Shown here piece by piece: positions 46,521-57,689 of a DNA stretch of 64,000 bases. Source of the stretch: Armigeres subalbatus (lineage: Eukaryota > Arthropoda > Insecta > Diptera > Culicidae); assembly GCF_024139115.2 (NCBI RefSeq), contig NC_085140.1, positions 157,754,452 through 157,818,451 of the forward strand. Reading direction: 5' to 3'. A program made the position numbers and the translations under genes. The notes under the pieces were generated by a model, which saw only the letters and a program-made list of their open reading frames with translations, was not told the origin of the DNA and made no database searches. The first letter of the stretch is position 1. Every line of letters begins with the position of its first letter.

Positions 46521-47205
46521 AAATTCTAAAGATGGTATAAGTGTTCACATGAAATTCCTTATTTTTCGTACAAAACTAATATTATCATCAAACAAAAGTG
46601 GACAAAGATGGACAAACGGAATATCATGGATTCGATGGGCCTAAATGTATACTTTCAAAAAACGATTGAAATTTTTGCTAATATTTGCTACTAGCTGCAG
46701 TAGAATGCTCAGAAAAATATGACTTTTTCATGAAAAAATGCTTATAATATGCTTGAAAATGAAGCTATCAACCATCTTATGTAACCAAAAGATGCGCTTT
46801 CCAAAGACCGTGAAGCGATGCTTGGACAGCTTTTGAAAATATTTTGAATTGATAAAAGTGGAAGCTAAAAACTATTTTTTTGGGGGCCACCCTATCTAAA
46901 TTTAGTAATTTTGTCATAGAACATTACCTATATGAGATAAAATAAATGTTTATTAAGCAAAAATGCTTAGAATTAAATTCTCTATAACTTTGTAGAATAA
47001 TGTGATCTCCTAACTCAAAAGGTTCAAAAAAATGATTTTCAAAAAAAATTCACAAAAGGGTCACCCTAATGGCAACTAACACCAAAAATAGATCTTTTCT
47101 TGTAGATCATTTCTTCTGAATACGTCAAAACTCTAGCACTGATAGTTTTCGAGTTATCGATTTATGTCGTGAAATTTGACGAATCCGACCATTGTGCAAT
47201 GACCA

Positions 47206-48820
47206 CCTTTATAAGAATTTCGAATCTATTCATAACAAATTGTGAAGAAAAAGCCATCACACGACATGTTTCGGAGCAAGATCGAAATTGTTCCATTTAA
47301 TTGTTCCTTGGGAGCATTCCGGGTGTCCCAAGAGTGACCAAACAATTTTTGTAAGAACAGCGAGTTCATTCATAACAAATTGTGAAGAAACAGCCGTAGC
47401 GTGACATGTTTCGGAGCAAAATTGAAATTGTCCCCTTTACAGGTTTCTTGGGAGTATTCCGGGCGTCACAAGAGTGGCCAAACTGACCATAGACCACTTT
47501 TATAAGAACAGCGAGCTTATTCATGGAAGATCGTGAAGAAAGAGCAAATCGCACGACATGTTTCTGGAGTAAAATCGAAATTGTCCCCTTTACAGGTTCC
47601 CTGGGGGCATTCCGGGTGTCACAAGAGTGGCCAAACTAACCATAGACCACTTTTATAACAACAGCGAGTTTATTCATGAAAAATTGTGAAGAAAGAGCCG
47701 TCGCACGACATGTTTCGGAGCAAAATCGAAATTGTCCCCTTTACAGGCTCACTGGGGGCATTCCGGGTGTCACAAGAGTGGCCAAACTGACAATAGACCA
47801 TTTTTATAACAACAGCGAATATATTCATGAAAGATTGCAAAGAAAGAGACGTCGCACGACATGTTTCGGAGTGAAATTGAAATTTTCCCCTTTACAGGTT
47901 CCCTGGGGGCATTCCGGGTGTCACAAGAGTGGCCAAACTGACCATAGACCACTTTCATAACAACAACGAGTATATTCATAAAAGAATGTGAAGAAAGAGT
48001 CGTCGCACGACATATTTCGGAGCAAAATCGAAATTGTCCCCTTTACAGGTTCCCTGGGGGCATTCCGGGCGTCACAAGAGTAGCCAAACTGGCCATAGAC
48101 CACTTTTATAACAACAGCGAGTATATTCATGAAAAATTGTGAAGAAAGAGCCGTCGTACGGCATGTTTCGCAGTAAAATCGAAATTGTCCCTTTACAGGT
48201 TCCCTGGGGGCATTCCGGGTGGCACAAGAGTGGCCAAACTGACCATAGACCACTTTCATAACAGCAACGAGTATATTCATAAAAGAATGTGAAGAAAGAG
48301 TCGTCGCACGACATATTTCGGAGCAAAATCGAAATTGTCCCCTTTACAGGTTCCCTGGGGGCATTCCGGGTGTCACAAGAGTGGCCAAACTGACCATAGA
48401 CCACTTTTATAACAACAGCGAGTATATTCATGAAAAATTGTGAAGAAAGAGCCGTCGCACGACATGTTTCGGAGCAAAATCGAAATTGTCCTCTTTACAG
48501 GTTCCCTGGGGGCATTCCGGGCGTCACAAGAGTAGCCAAACTGGCCATAGACCACTTTTATAACAACAGCGAGTATATTCATGAAAAATTGTGAAGAAAG
48601 AGCCGTCGTACGGCATGTTTCGGAGTAAAATCGAAATTGTCCCCTTTACAGGTTCTCTGGGGGCATTCCGGGTGTCACAAGAGTGGCCAAACTGACCATA
48701 GACCACTTTCGTAACAGCAACGAGTATATTCATAAAAGAATGTGAAGAAAGAGTCGTCGCACGACATATTTCGGAGCAAAATCGAAATTGTCCCCATTAC
48801 AGGTTCCCTGGGGACATTTG
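47206..48820 (+). repeat. 151-bp satellite, about 11 units
   Basis: The anchor TCCGGGTGTCACAAGAGTGG recurs at 47611, 47762, 47913, 48064, 48214, 48365, 48516 and 48666, giving a period of 150-151 bp; earlier units at 47318 and 47458 are more diverged. Pairs of units share changes (for example CACAAGAGTAGCC at 48064 and 48516), giving a higher-order pattern. - strand open frames of 69-119 codons are artefacts. Confidence 0.95.
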
Positions 48821-49309
48821 GAAGCTTCCTGGGGATGTCCGTATGGAAGACCAACTTTCGGAAAAATCGCTATGAGACTCGTTATTAGTGTGGCAAAATT
48901 TTTTTATACTGTTTGATATGGGTTCCATGGAGAAATATTGAGTAACTGGCGAAATACCCTAAACACCAGTTTGCTGGTACCCCAAGGGAATCTGGAATAA
49001 TTCCGGAACCATCCAGAAATTCCGAAAAACTCAGTGTGCATGTGCAGCCAAAACTAGAATAAAAATTGGACCTTGTGTCAAAATTTCATCATAATTGGAC
49101 AAAAAATAAAAAAGTTATGATTTTTTCAAAATCAAAAATCGCTTTCTCAAAGAGCTTGGCCTTTTGGGTGTTAATCAGTTGAGCGATCAAATATTTGAAA
49201 CTTTTTCAGGCAGTTTAAAAAATACGAAATTTTAGTTGTATTTTATCGTCATGAAATTGTTAAGTAATGAATTGGGAAAGCCTGTACGAATTCTTTGAAA
49301 TGTTCTTTT
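48821..49309. other. Unassigned DNA
   Basis: No coding or repeat hallmark was seen between the satellite and the next minisatellite. Confidence 0.45.
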
Positions 49310-50020
49310 TTTTTCAGAAGGAATTCCATTGAAAACTCCTCCAATTTTTTCCGCTTTATCCACTAATTCTTTCCAAATTTGTTTCATGCATTCCTTTCAA
49401 AATTCGTGTATGGAATTACAGGAAGTTTCGAAAGAATTTCTAATGGAATTGCTGAAGGTATTTTCAAAGGAACTCATGAAGGAACATTTTCTTTAGAATT
49501 CTTTAAAAATTCCTCCGCGCCTTTCTCTAAGAATTCCTTTAGAAACTCCTTCATCGTAAAATATTCCGGACATTAATTCGTAAATGAATTCAGAAATCCT
49601 TTCAATTAAGGAATTCTTAGATAGAATTTCATTGAAAATACCTTCGTAGTATACCTCGGACATTCTTTCAGAACTTCCGAAGAAATGGAAGTTTATTTAA
49701 GAATATTTTCGGAAATTTCTTTAGTATTTTCTATAGATTTTTTTTAGGAATTTATTCTATAATTTCTTTAGGGAAAATTTAGGAATCTTCTTAAAAAATT
49801 GTTTTCGAAATTCCTTTGGGAATTCCTTCGAGAATTCCTTCAGAACTGCCTACAAAAATCCATCGGAAAATCATTTGGAGATTTCTTTGGAAATTTTCTT
49901 ACGATTTTTTTCGACTCCTTCAAGAGTTCCATCGAAAATTCTTTTAGAAATACCTTCGATAAATCCTTTAAAAAATCTTTTGAAATACCTTGAGATTTAA
50001 AAAAAATCTTTGGGAAATCT
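49310..50020. repeat. 12-bp minisatellite (AATTCCTTCRGA type)
   Basis: Words TTTCTTTGGAAA and AATTCCTTCAGAA recur every 12 bp, giving a 4-residue periodic frame (F-x-x-N/S) at 49799-49993 that is not a gene. It ends next to GCACTATGGGG and GTGGTGGCCAAAAATAG (50029-50057), a motif found inverted beside the array at 57735. Confidence 0.82.
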
Positions 50021-51037
50021 TTAAACAACGCACTATGGGGAAAGTGGTGGCCAAAAATAGAAAAATTGACTTGCTTTGAATGACGTGTCTTGTATACCAT
50101 TCGATAGCCAGATAATTCAAACCTAGATTCCATAAACTTCAGCCCTCTGCGATGAAAACTCATTGCGCCACAGACATCAGACTTAGGAAAATAGTGAAAA
50201 TTGTAGAAAAAATGCATTTCAACCAAAAGCAAATTTTCTCAGCGAATAACTGTCCAATTTTGGAAATTAACACACCGTTGGAAAGGTAATTGTTCAAACT
50301 TTAAAAAGGGTACGTTGTTGAGGTTGCACGGTTAATAAAAAATAGTAAAAAATGTGCAATTTTTGAAAAAATATCTTTTTTGCCTAAGTTGGACTATATC
50401 TAACAAGCAGAGCCGAGCAGTCTCAAGAGACCACCACCACAGTTTAGTTTGGGGTCTATACTATCTGCGGAACGAGAATCCAGCTGCGGATGAGCGTCAT
50501 TTTGGCACAAGGTCGAAAAAATGGATTTTTTGTTAATTACGATTATCGATTCTGCGAGCATAAACCAAAAAAAAAATCATACAAATTAAACACAGCTTGA
50601 AAGGTGGAACTGTTAAATGTGAAATTTAGTCTTAAAAATGTTACACACTTTATTATTATTTTTGTTAAAAATGGGTAAAAACTGATTGAAAATTATCATT
50701 CCATATAGAAACTGTATCTACCCAACTGGCCAAAAAAGTTTTCAATGTTTTCACGATAATTTTGTTTATATATTCCAAAGGAAAGTTTCTCTTCATATGC
50801 CATTCTAAAATTTCTACAACATTTTCAAATCATGAATTTGTTTTCGGCTTTAACGCTAACGCGTATGTATTATGCGTCTCGAGAAAAACACAAATATTGC
50901 GGATTCCTGCTAGTTACATCTCACATAATCGCAAAAGCCACTAAATACAACAGAGTCAATATGATTCTTCCCCATCGTATGTACTTGCCATGCAAAACAC
51001 TCTCTATATGCTCAGTGACTCTGGTGGTCTCTCACTA
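50021..51037. other. Unassigned DNA after the minisatellite
   Basis: Begins with the shared end motif GCACTATGGGGAAAGTGG. The remainder is AT-rich with no coding hallmark. Confidence 0.45.
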
Positions 51038-51299
51038 CAGTCGGGATTCACTGGTTGGGATTTTAATACTTGGGTCACTTTTTAGTTGGGCCTCTGCTGG
51101 TTGGGCCATGGACCAACTAAAAATAAACCGTACGTCAAAATTCAATGTAAACACGGAAAACGGGATTGAGCGTCACTGGACATCATTTGTGATGTTCAAG
51201 TCGAAATACACGTATTCAAATGGCTGTCAGTTGACCCAACTAAAAAACCGAATTCGTTAGTTGGGCCGAGGTCGTGACCCAACCAGCGAATCGCAACTG
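51038..51299. mobile_element. Pogo-like 262-bp MITE
   Basis: CAGTCGGGATTCACTGGTTG at the left and CAACCAGCGAATCGCAACTG at the right are inverted repeats, flanked by TA (51036-51037, 51300-51301). GTTGGG-type words recur inside. The CAGT...GTTGGG end style and TA duplication resemble pogo/Tigger elements. The 142-codon open frame at 50832-51260 crosses it by chance. Confidence 0.75.
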
Positions 51300-51500
51300 T
51301 AATACAATCGAACACTGCTGTCAATTGGCAAAAAACACGTGGTTTTGATTTCAGCGGAAAAATTCTCTCTATCTTGACGGCTATCTTGTTTACCTTCGCA
51401 GCTTCGCAGCCTTCGCGGCTATCTTCTTACCTTCGCAGTCGAGCCTGCGAGCGTAAGACCGACGCGGTATTCTAGATAAAGATAAGCGCCGCAATATATT

Positions 51501-51668
51501 GTGCAGTAGTTATTTAATCGAAAAGAATTCTAAAAAGAATTATTAATGATAATAATCGTATTACTGTTTGTTCCAAAAGAATTGTGCAGTAGTTATTTAA
51601 TCGAAAAGAAATCTGAAAAGAATTATTTATGATAATAATCGTATTACTTTTTGATCCAAAAGAATCTC
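51501..51668 (+). repeat. Tandem duplication, period 92 bp
   Basis: GTGCAGTAGTTATTTAATCG starts at 51501 and again at 51593, and the two copies stay similar to TCGTATTACTTTTTG. AT-rich and non-coding. Confidence 0.85.
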
Positions 51669-52060
51669 AAACAGTCAAGAGTGCTTTTTTGAGTATTTAT
51701 TGCATATTTAATACAGGATGGAAATTTAAAAGCGAAATATTACGAAGGATTCAAAGGCCAAATATCTTGACTAAAAAAACATGTTACTGAAAAATGTAAG
51801 AAGCATTCAAAGTACGAGTTGATCAACCCAGGGCAGGCAGAGCAGGCACCAGCACAACAGGAAACGCGTGTCGAAAAGTATTTTCAATTCCTGAATTACT
51901 TTCCAAAGTTTTGGACATCGACGAAGAACTTATTGTTATATTTCGTATTTTTTTAATAGTAATCAATTGCCAAGATCCGATTAATCTTTAAAAAATTGAT
52001 GACTTTCGTAAATAAACATATCGGCGGTTTATTAATTTGTATGATTGATATAAAATTTCA
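51669..52060. other. Unassigned DNA upstream of transposase remnant
   Basis: It may contain more decayed coding of the same element (for example around 51790-51870) but I could not follow it. Confidence 0.35.
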
Positions 52061-52061
52061 G

Positions 52062-52463
52062 CAACAGTACATAAAGTACTCGCTAATGCTGGAAGCATAA
52101 TAATCCATTCGCTGGCTCCTCTTGGCATGTAAGCTGAAGAAGCAGCAGAGTGCCAACATGAACTACTAAAAATGGTCGTACCCATCATGCTAGCAAAAGG
52201 TCACGAGTTGATAATCTACATGACGTATTTATTCGAGCTATGAACTTATCTGATCCTTTGATATGTTTATTAAGTCTAGGTAGTACAATACGAAAGAAGG
52301 TATCACTTGAATATCCAGATTTTGTAAATTCACTTTTAGTATTCGTAGATCTTGACAGCTCTGAAAATTTAAACGCTGAAGGCAATGCACTAGAAGAACT
52401 AATGGACGATGTTGAGCAACTGGATGGTGGTTTTGCTTTTGATGAAAATGTAGAAAATGAGTA
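52062..52463 (+). pseudogene. C-terminal remnant of an insect DNA-transposon protein
   Basis: Across frame changes the text reads TVHKVLANAGSIIIHSLAPL, AEEAAECQHELLK, then GRTHHASKRSRVDNLHDVF and IRAMNLSDPLICLLSLGS, and ends in a Glu/Asp-rich tail before a stop at 52462-52464. This order (HK-x-L-x-HG, LSEEAQEARN, TRKxSR, D-x-F-x-R, SSDPLI) matches, from memory, the C-terminus of a widespread insect transposon protein of unsettled superfamily. A stop interrupts it near 52130. Confidence 0.55.
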
Positions 52464-54372
52464 GAATTGCTTGTTAATTAGAAAATTGTGTTTTCATTCA
52501 TTTATTTAGTCTACATCTAAACAAATAATACTAAATCAACAATTTGACCAAGTTTTATTTTGTAGTATATTCATCCTTGCAGTATAAACAATAGAGATAA
52601 ATCATCAACTTAGTTAAAGATGTTGTTATGTGTCCAGTAAAAATAATGAAAACATATTAAGGTCACTGACGGAATCCAGGGGTGGCATTGCGCATCTCGA
52701 TTCGAACGTAATTTTATCGAGTCGAACATGTTTGGTATTACGGCTTTCGATTCGATCTCGAAAACGACTCATCGTTCGAGTATGCTCGAGGAGGTACAAG
52801 AATAACGAGATGTTTTGGCATTATGGATACTCTATAGCAATGAGCTAGACTTACTAAGGTGACGCAGACCAGCATATGCAGATGTGTGAGTAACAAAAAA
52901 TGTAGCGACGTCACTAATTGCGTTTGATGAGAAGCTCGTATGGAAAGTATATTAAGATATGAATTACCGCGTATTCTAGCCATGAAACTGATAAAATTAA
53001 ACTTGCATTCATCTTGTTATTATTTTGTCACTGTTTTAGCGCTTTCAGTAAACGGATGAATAGTGAAAAATTGAAGTAAAAGATGTGTACTTGGCGGACC
53101 TATTAGAAAGCTATATTTTCTTCGGTTCATGAATTAAAATGCATTTCACCCTCCTCTGCCATTCTTTTAATTTTTGTCACTATAGAATATACTTGCGAAT
53201 TGAGCAACATATGTGGATGCCATTACCAGGGAACTATTCAGCACAACTCGCATCGTAATACCGCCAAATAGGTTTGTGGTAATACTTTAATTATCTCACA
53301 ATCAAATATTTTCTGTTATTGTAATATTTACCAGACTGTTGTAGTACTTCCCACATCTGTGATATCAATCGAGCCACTAAGATTAAACAAATTCAGCTCT
53401 CATTTTAAATACAGAATCGAGAAAACCGAATTATTACGTGTATTATAAATATTGGCTCGAGTATGAATAAACAATATTTTCTAATTTCTATTATGTATCC
53501 TAAATACAGATAAATACCTTGATGCAATGAATTCATGTTCTTGGATCTTTGACCATACAAAACTGTTTGTAGCTAGCTCGCTTCGAGGACTCTTCCCGGA
53601 ACGGGAAGTAGCTCACTTAAACAGTGCTGTTTTCCATCTCCCCGTTAAAAACTTATTAAATACTCACTGCGCACGAGAACATTACATTGAAACATATCGG
53701 TAACTGTTGTAAATACAAATAAATCATCCGCGAAACACGATAAAACTTTAATAAAGTTCATAATATTGTACTTTCCCATAGCTGGTTTGAAATAAACACA
53801 AATAGTGACGTAAGCAACATGGCTGCTGTTATTGCTATTTTGACATTTCTCTATCGTTCGCCAAAATTACGCACACCATCATCCTGAACTGCGTCATTTT
53901 AGGTCTAGCTCCTTGACTCTATAGCACACTGAAAAACGACTCAAGTCGAATGAAAAACACTCGTCACCTTTCTAGCTTTCGAATGTTGTTCGAGAGTCAT
54001 TTCTTGCTGAAAGTTTTTAATTATATTTGTTATTATTACTCTACGGGAAGAGAATAAATGTTTCATTATTGTATCTTGAAGGAAATAATGTCATTATTAT
54101 ACCTACTTTTATAGTTTCCAGACAATATGCAATTTCTAATTATCCCGAAATCCGCGTAAAAACGACTTCAACTAAATTTTTTTGTAGTTTTCACGTATTT
54201 CTTGACGATTTCGAAATAACCGATGGGGAAAATCTGCGTAATAACGTGTATATTCTAAAATCTACGTAAAAATAGTTGAGTTAAATAAAAAAACGCGCAA
54301 GAGATAGCCCAAGTGCATTTAAATAAAACACATGGAAACATCAAAGTAATTTATTATCGAATCCTTCTTTAT

Positions 54373-54600
54373 GGCCCGTTTGCATATTCGCTAATTCTAG
54401 CGGGCAATGCACTATCCAACAGTTCCAGCGCAATATTAGCACAATGTAAAGGCTTATTAGCGAGGAGAATTGTGGTTTACATTGTGCTAATATCGCGCTA
54501 GTATTGTCGGATAGTTCTAGCTTACAGTTCACTATCCGACAATACTAACGCCAAATTAGCGTAATGTGAACAGGATTTGTCATTTGCTAATAGTGGGCCA
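54373..54600. mobile_element. Palindromic MITE, copy 1
   Basis: It starts GGCCCGTTTGCATATTCGC and ends TAATAGTGGGCC; inside are repeated inverse segments ATCCAACAGTTCC / CACTATCCGACAATACTA and TTAGCACAATGTAAA / TTTACATTGTGCTAA. It folds along most of its length. Same family as 54645-54824. Confidence 0.7.
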
Positions 54601-54644
54601 CCGGCTTTAAATTATTTAGCTCAAAATTTGATCTGCGGCATATG

Positions 54645-54824
54645 ACCCGTTTACATATTCGCTAGTTCTTGCGGACAATGCACTCCGACAATACTAGCAC
54701 GATATTATAGCACAATGTAAACAGTAATTGTCTCCGCTAATAAGAGTTTACATTATGCTAATTTAGCGCTAGAATTGTCGGATAATGCATTGTCCTCTAG
54801 AACTAGATAATCTATAAACGGGCC
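54645..54824. mobile_element. Palindromic MITE, copy 2
   Basis: The ends ACCCGTTTACATATTCGC and ATAATCTATAAACGGGCC are imperfect inverses; inside, TAGCACAATGTAAACAG pairs with GAGTTTACATTATGCTAA. A shorter, cleaner copy than 54373-54600. Confidence 0.75.
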
Positions 54825-55315
54825 AATAAAACATAAAACTTATAATTTGTGTCGTAACAATATCTCAATCTACAAAACATATCGTATCGGCATAATGTTT
54901 TAATCGATTGCAACTGCTCAATAAATAATATTCCTTTTCATAGTCATTGAGCACAATTTGCTTATTTATAAATTAACCGCCAGATCATGCCCTGAAGGAT
55001 GCCTTTCCAACAGGCAACATGCTACACGCAGATGAAATTACTCTTTTTCTCTCTGTTTACTCACATTCGCCATGCGCTGAAGGTTGTCTCTCCAGCGGGT
55101 GGCACACTAAACACGGAGACAGCCATCTCTTATTCTCTCTGTTTACATTTCGTTTGACAGAAGATACTCGATTGAACTAGTACAGCACCATTCGAAATCT
55201 TGTACTGCGACTGAATGAAGTCGAACGAAATACATAATGCCGCAATTTTTTCGAAACGAATGCAAAAACGTACGAATCGAGTGATTCGATTCGAGATGCA
55301 CAATGCCACCCCAGG

Positions 55316-55492
55316 TTTCAAAGTGCTCGCGTTTACGGGGGCACACTACTCGATACGGAAGCAACGCACAACTGTCATTTTTATTATTTCACGCATGCTG
55401 CGACGCAGCAAAGCTAAGTCAACAAAAATGACAGTTGTGCGCCGCCTCCGTATCGAGTGGTGTGCCCCCGAAAACGCGAGCACTTTGAAACT
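55316..55492. mobile_element. Hairpin MITE inside the TTAA element's end
   Basis: The left arm TTTCAAAGTGCTCGCG...GACAGTTGTGCG-complement and right arm CGCGAGCACTTTGAAA are inverse over about 70 bases, including GGGGGCACACTACTCGATAC and GTATCGAGTGGTGTGCCCCC. The loop is about 40 bases. It interrupts the right terminal repeat of the TTAA-flanked element at the GG before ATTCCGTC. Confidence 0.88.
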
Positions 55493-55550
55493 TGGATTCC
55501 GTCAGGAGTGACCTTAAAGAATAATCCTTTCGACTAGTTTGAATGATTTA

Positions 55551-56572
55551 CAGGGTGTCTGCAAATTATCCGTACACCAAGACAGGTTTTTAAATATTTT
55601 TTGGAATAAACTAAAGAACCAGCATGCATTGCATGTTATTATAATAGGACTACATAAACCAAGCTGAATTTGTTCACATTAAAATGACCCCTGTATCCTA
55701 AGTTGTACTCCTTCGAACGTGTTGGAAAAAAATCACGATGGCCGCACGTTTCTATACAGATACTTTTCACACATTTTTGACGATTGTGACATGATTTCAA
55801 ATGTCTCGATAATATGTTCGGTGTTTTGATGGCTGTTGATTTCAAGATATAGACCATACCGAATGATAAATTCATTTCAAATCGGGTGAGTAGGAAGGCA
55901 ATTCCGTTTTGTTCGGAAAACCGGAAAAAAAGCATTCACAAAAATTTTTTTTTTAGAATAAGCATTAGCATTGAGCAATTCTCACAGTTTCGTAGGTGGT
56001 ACAAGCCAAGACTATTGTATGAGAGTAGCAGCTCTTTCATCCGTTACCACAGATATTCATTTGGGACTAACCACTATCTCATAGATGAAAGCAATGCACT
56101 CTCCAATAGTCGAGATCTGTCCTGGCCAAGTCCTTGCGAGTGCTGAAGAAGGGGAAGGATGGTTAGTTGGACACCTACTTAAGAAAGATGCAGAGAACTC
56201 TACGACCTCTCATAGGTGCCACGGGAGGTTTTGGGATTGCGTGGAAGATTATAACAGTAGGAATCGTTTTGGTAGAACGTGAAACACCGAAAGAACCAAG
56301 ATAGAAATACAAAGTAGGAAAGGGACGAGCCTGGAATTGAACCCACGACCTGCTTATAAGGCAGAAGCGGTAGTCACTAGACCACCGAGCTCGTCCATTC
56401 ACACAGAATTTTTTTATACATGAAATGACGCTCAGTGTTCTCAGAATATACATCTGTTACAGCCTGCTGAGTTGTTATGCCCATATAGCTACCGAATCAG
56501 TCCATTATTGTCTGTTTTTGATTTGAAGAAGCAAACTGTCAAAATCTGTACGGATAATTTGCAGACACCCTG
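55551..56572. mobile_element. TA-flanked element with perfect 26-bp inverted repeats
   Basis: 55551-55576 (starting CAGGGTGTCTGCAAATTATC) and 56547-56572 (ending GATAATTTGCAGACACCCTG) are exact inverses, flanked by TA at 55549-55550 and 56573-56574. This is the pattern of Tc1/mariner. The interior has no intact transposase and carries SINE copy B. Confidence 0.9.
55957..56395 (-). mobile_element. Feilai-like SINE copy B
   Basis: On the - strand it starts GACGAGCTCGGTGGTCTAGT (A box) followed by GGGTTCAATTCC (B box) and ends in a short TGCTAATGCT tail. Flanking CATTCACA...ATTTTTTT at about 55933-55952 and 56396-56415 is its diverged target duplication. Serves as an empty-site comparison for element 1 (CTCATAGATG at the equivalent place). 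Confidence 0.9.
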
Positions 56573-56639
56573 TATAATGATTATTTCCAAAAAGGAGGGG
56601 GGGGGTAGATAAGTGTGTGTGTGGTGGTGAGGGGAGGTT

Positions 56640-57410
56640 TGGTAGACAAATAATTCTTCACCAAAATATCCGATTCATAAAACAATTTTATTTTACAACA
56701 TATTTAAGATGGTGTCGATGCGACTATGGTTAAAAAAATTGAATGTGAGACGAGACTTTATTCGAACCATGTGTCGTCTAATGTCCAATCACTACTCTTT
56801 AAATGCACATATTTTCAGAGTGGGGCTCTCGGAAGGCAATCTCTGTGTTTGCGGCGCAGGTTATCAGGACATTGACCATGTCGTGTGGGCGTGCGAGGAG
56901 CATCGTGGCCCCAGATCTACGCTCACTGAACATCTTCGGGTCCGAAGAAAGCAGCCGAAACTTATTAGGGAAGTGTTGGCGGGTCTTGATCTCGAATACA
57001 TGTCCCTTGTCCACCAATTTTTGAAAGCTGCTGACGATAGACTGTAATCGTCGTCCATCCATCCCTTTTGCTGTGTATTCCTTAAGAATGTCTTCCTCTT
57101 GTTGACTACCGTTAAAACCCATTCGTATGTCCTCCTCTCGTTGCTGTCTCCCAAAAAATGTTTTGTCTCATTACAGATGTGAATCATTGCCAAGGATTTC
57201 AACTGTTTGACCATCAGCATTATAATTAATTAAGAATCCTAAATTCCCTTCCTTTCCTATTGTATAATTGTATTCCCTTTCGGTTCCCCAAAAATTACCA
57301 TTAGAGTATAAGAATCATAAAAAACTGTATTAAAAAAAAAGATTCCGGCTCCGTGACGCTCTACGGCAAATGAGCCTACCAAATAAACGATAGTTAAAAA
57401 AAACATATTT
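56640..57410 (+). mobile_element. 5'-truncated LOA-like LINE, ORF2 end and 3' tail
   Basis: The 112-codon open part (56709-57044) encodes the last part of ORF2, and about 350 bases of 3' tail follow with GATTCCGGCTCCGTGACGCT and CGGCAAATGAGCC. Tail A-rich. Related tail at 33590-33735. No RT core is present, so 5' truncation is severe. Confidence 0.8.
56709..57044 (+). pseudogene. LOA-like LINE ORF2 C-terminus with CCHC motif
   Basis: The peptide has FIRTMCRLMSNHYSLNAHIF and then CVCGAGYQDIDHVVWACEEH, a C-x-C...H...C zinc motif typical of the C-terminus of LOA/I-type LINE proteins, and ends LVHQFLKAADDRL. The reading frame is intact from the truncation to the stop at 57045-57047, so this copy may be young. 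The start Met is an accident of truncation. Confidence 0.82.
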
Positions 57411-57689
57411 TAGAGAAATTGGGGGGGGGGTCAGATCTTGGCTAAGAGGGGGCTTCCGTCTCTCCTAATTAATCTTAGCAACCATATTCTAGTTTTAATT
57501 TGCATTTGAACTGTTCCTAAAATAAAAACAAACGTTAAAGTTTATTGTTCAGGAATACGTAGCTCATTACTACTAGAATACTAGTTACACCTTCCAGATG
57601 CGTTGAAAATACATAGATATGACTTATTTGATGCTGAATTTACTAGAATACTATCAGAAAGTGCGGAAAAACCGAAAAAATATTTTTGG

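Larger units (their letters stand above)
44711..47198. mobile_element. Foldback element with long inverted arms
   Basis: Outer ends TGCACAATGGTCGGATTCG and CGAATCCGACCATTGTGCA are inverse, and the arms (44711-45300 and 46548-47198) remain alignable for about 600 bp, sharing AGGGTGACCCTTTTGTGAA, GATAGGGTGGCCCC and GTCCACTTTTGTTTG type segments. The left arm has about a 60-100 bp deletion. The interior carries a SINE with a mariner-like insertion. Non-coding. Confidence 0.9.
52661..55513. mobile_element. TTAA-flanked element with inserted MITEs
   Basis: TTAA at 52657-52660 and 55514-55517 flanks GGTCACTGACGGAATCC at the left and GGATTCCGTCAGGAGTGACC at the right. The next inward blocks GGGGTGGCATTGCGCATC (52680 on) and GATGCACAATGCCACCCC (55295-55312) are also inverse, once the inner MITE at 55316-55492 is removed. 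TTAA duplication suggests a piggyBac-like origin, by inference. No transposase was seen. Confidence 0.75.

Noticed and set aside
47366..48733. Series of similar 62-119 codon frames on the - strand
   Set aside because: They repeat every 151 bp with the satellite and overlap one another in different frames.
47206..48820. CRISPR array
   Set aside because: Regular period, but the whole 151-bp unit is repeated with no unique spacers, and the DNA is eukaryotic.
49799..49993. Small protein with F-x-x-N periodicity
   Set aside because: The 4-residue period is exactly the 12-bp DNA repeat.
50832..51260. 142-codon gene candidate
   Set aside because: Crosses the left end of a pogo-like MITE and runs through most of it; no recognised domain.
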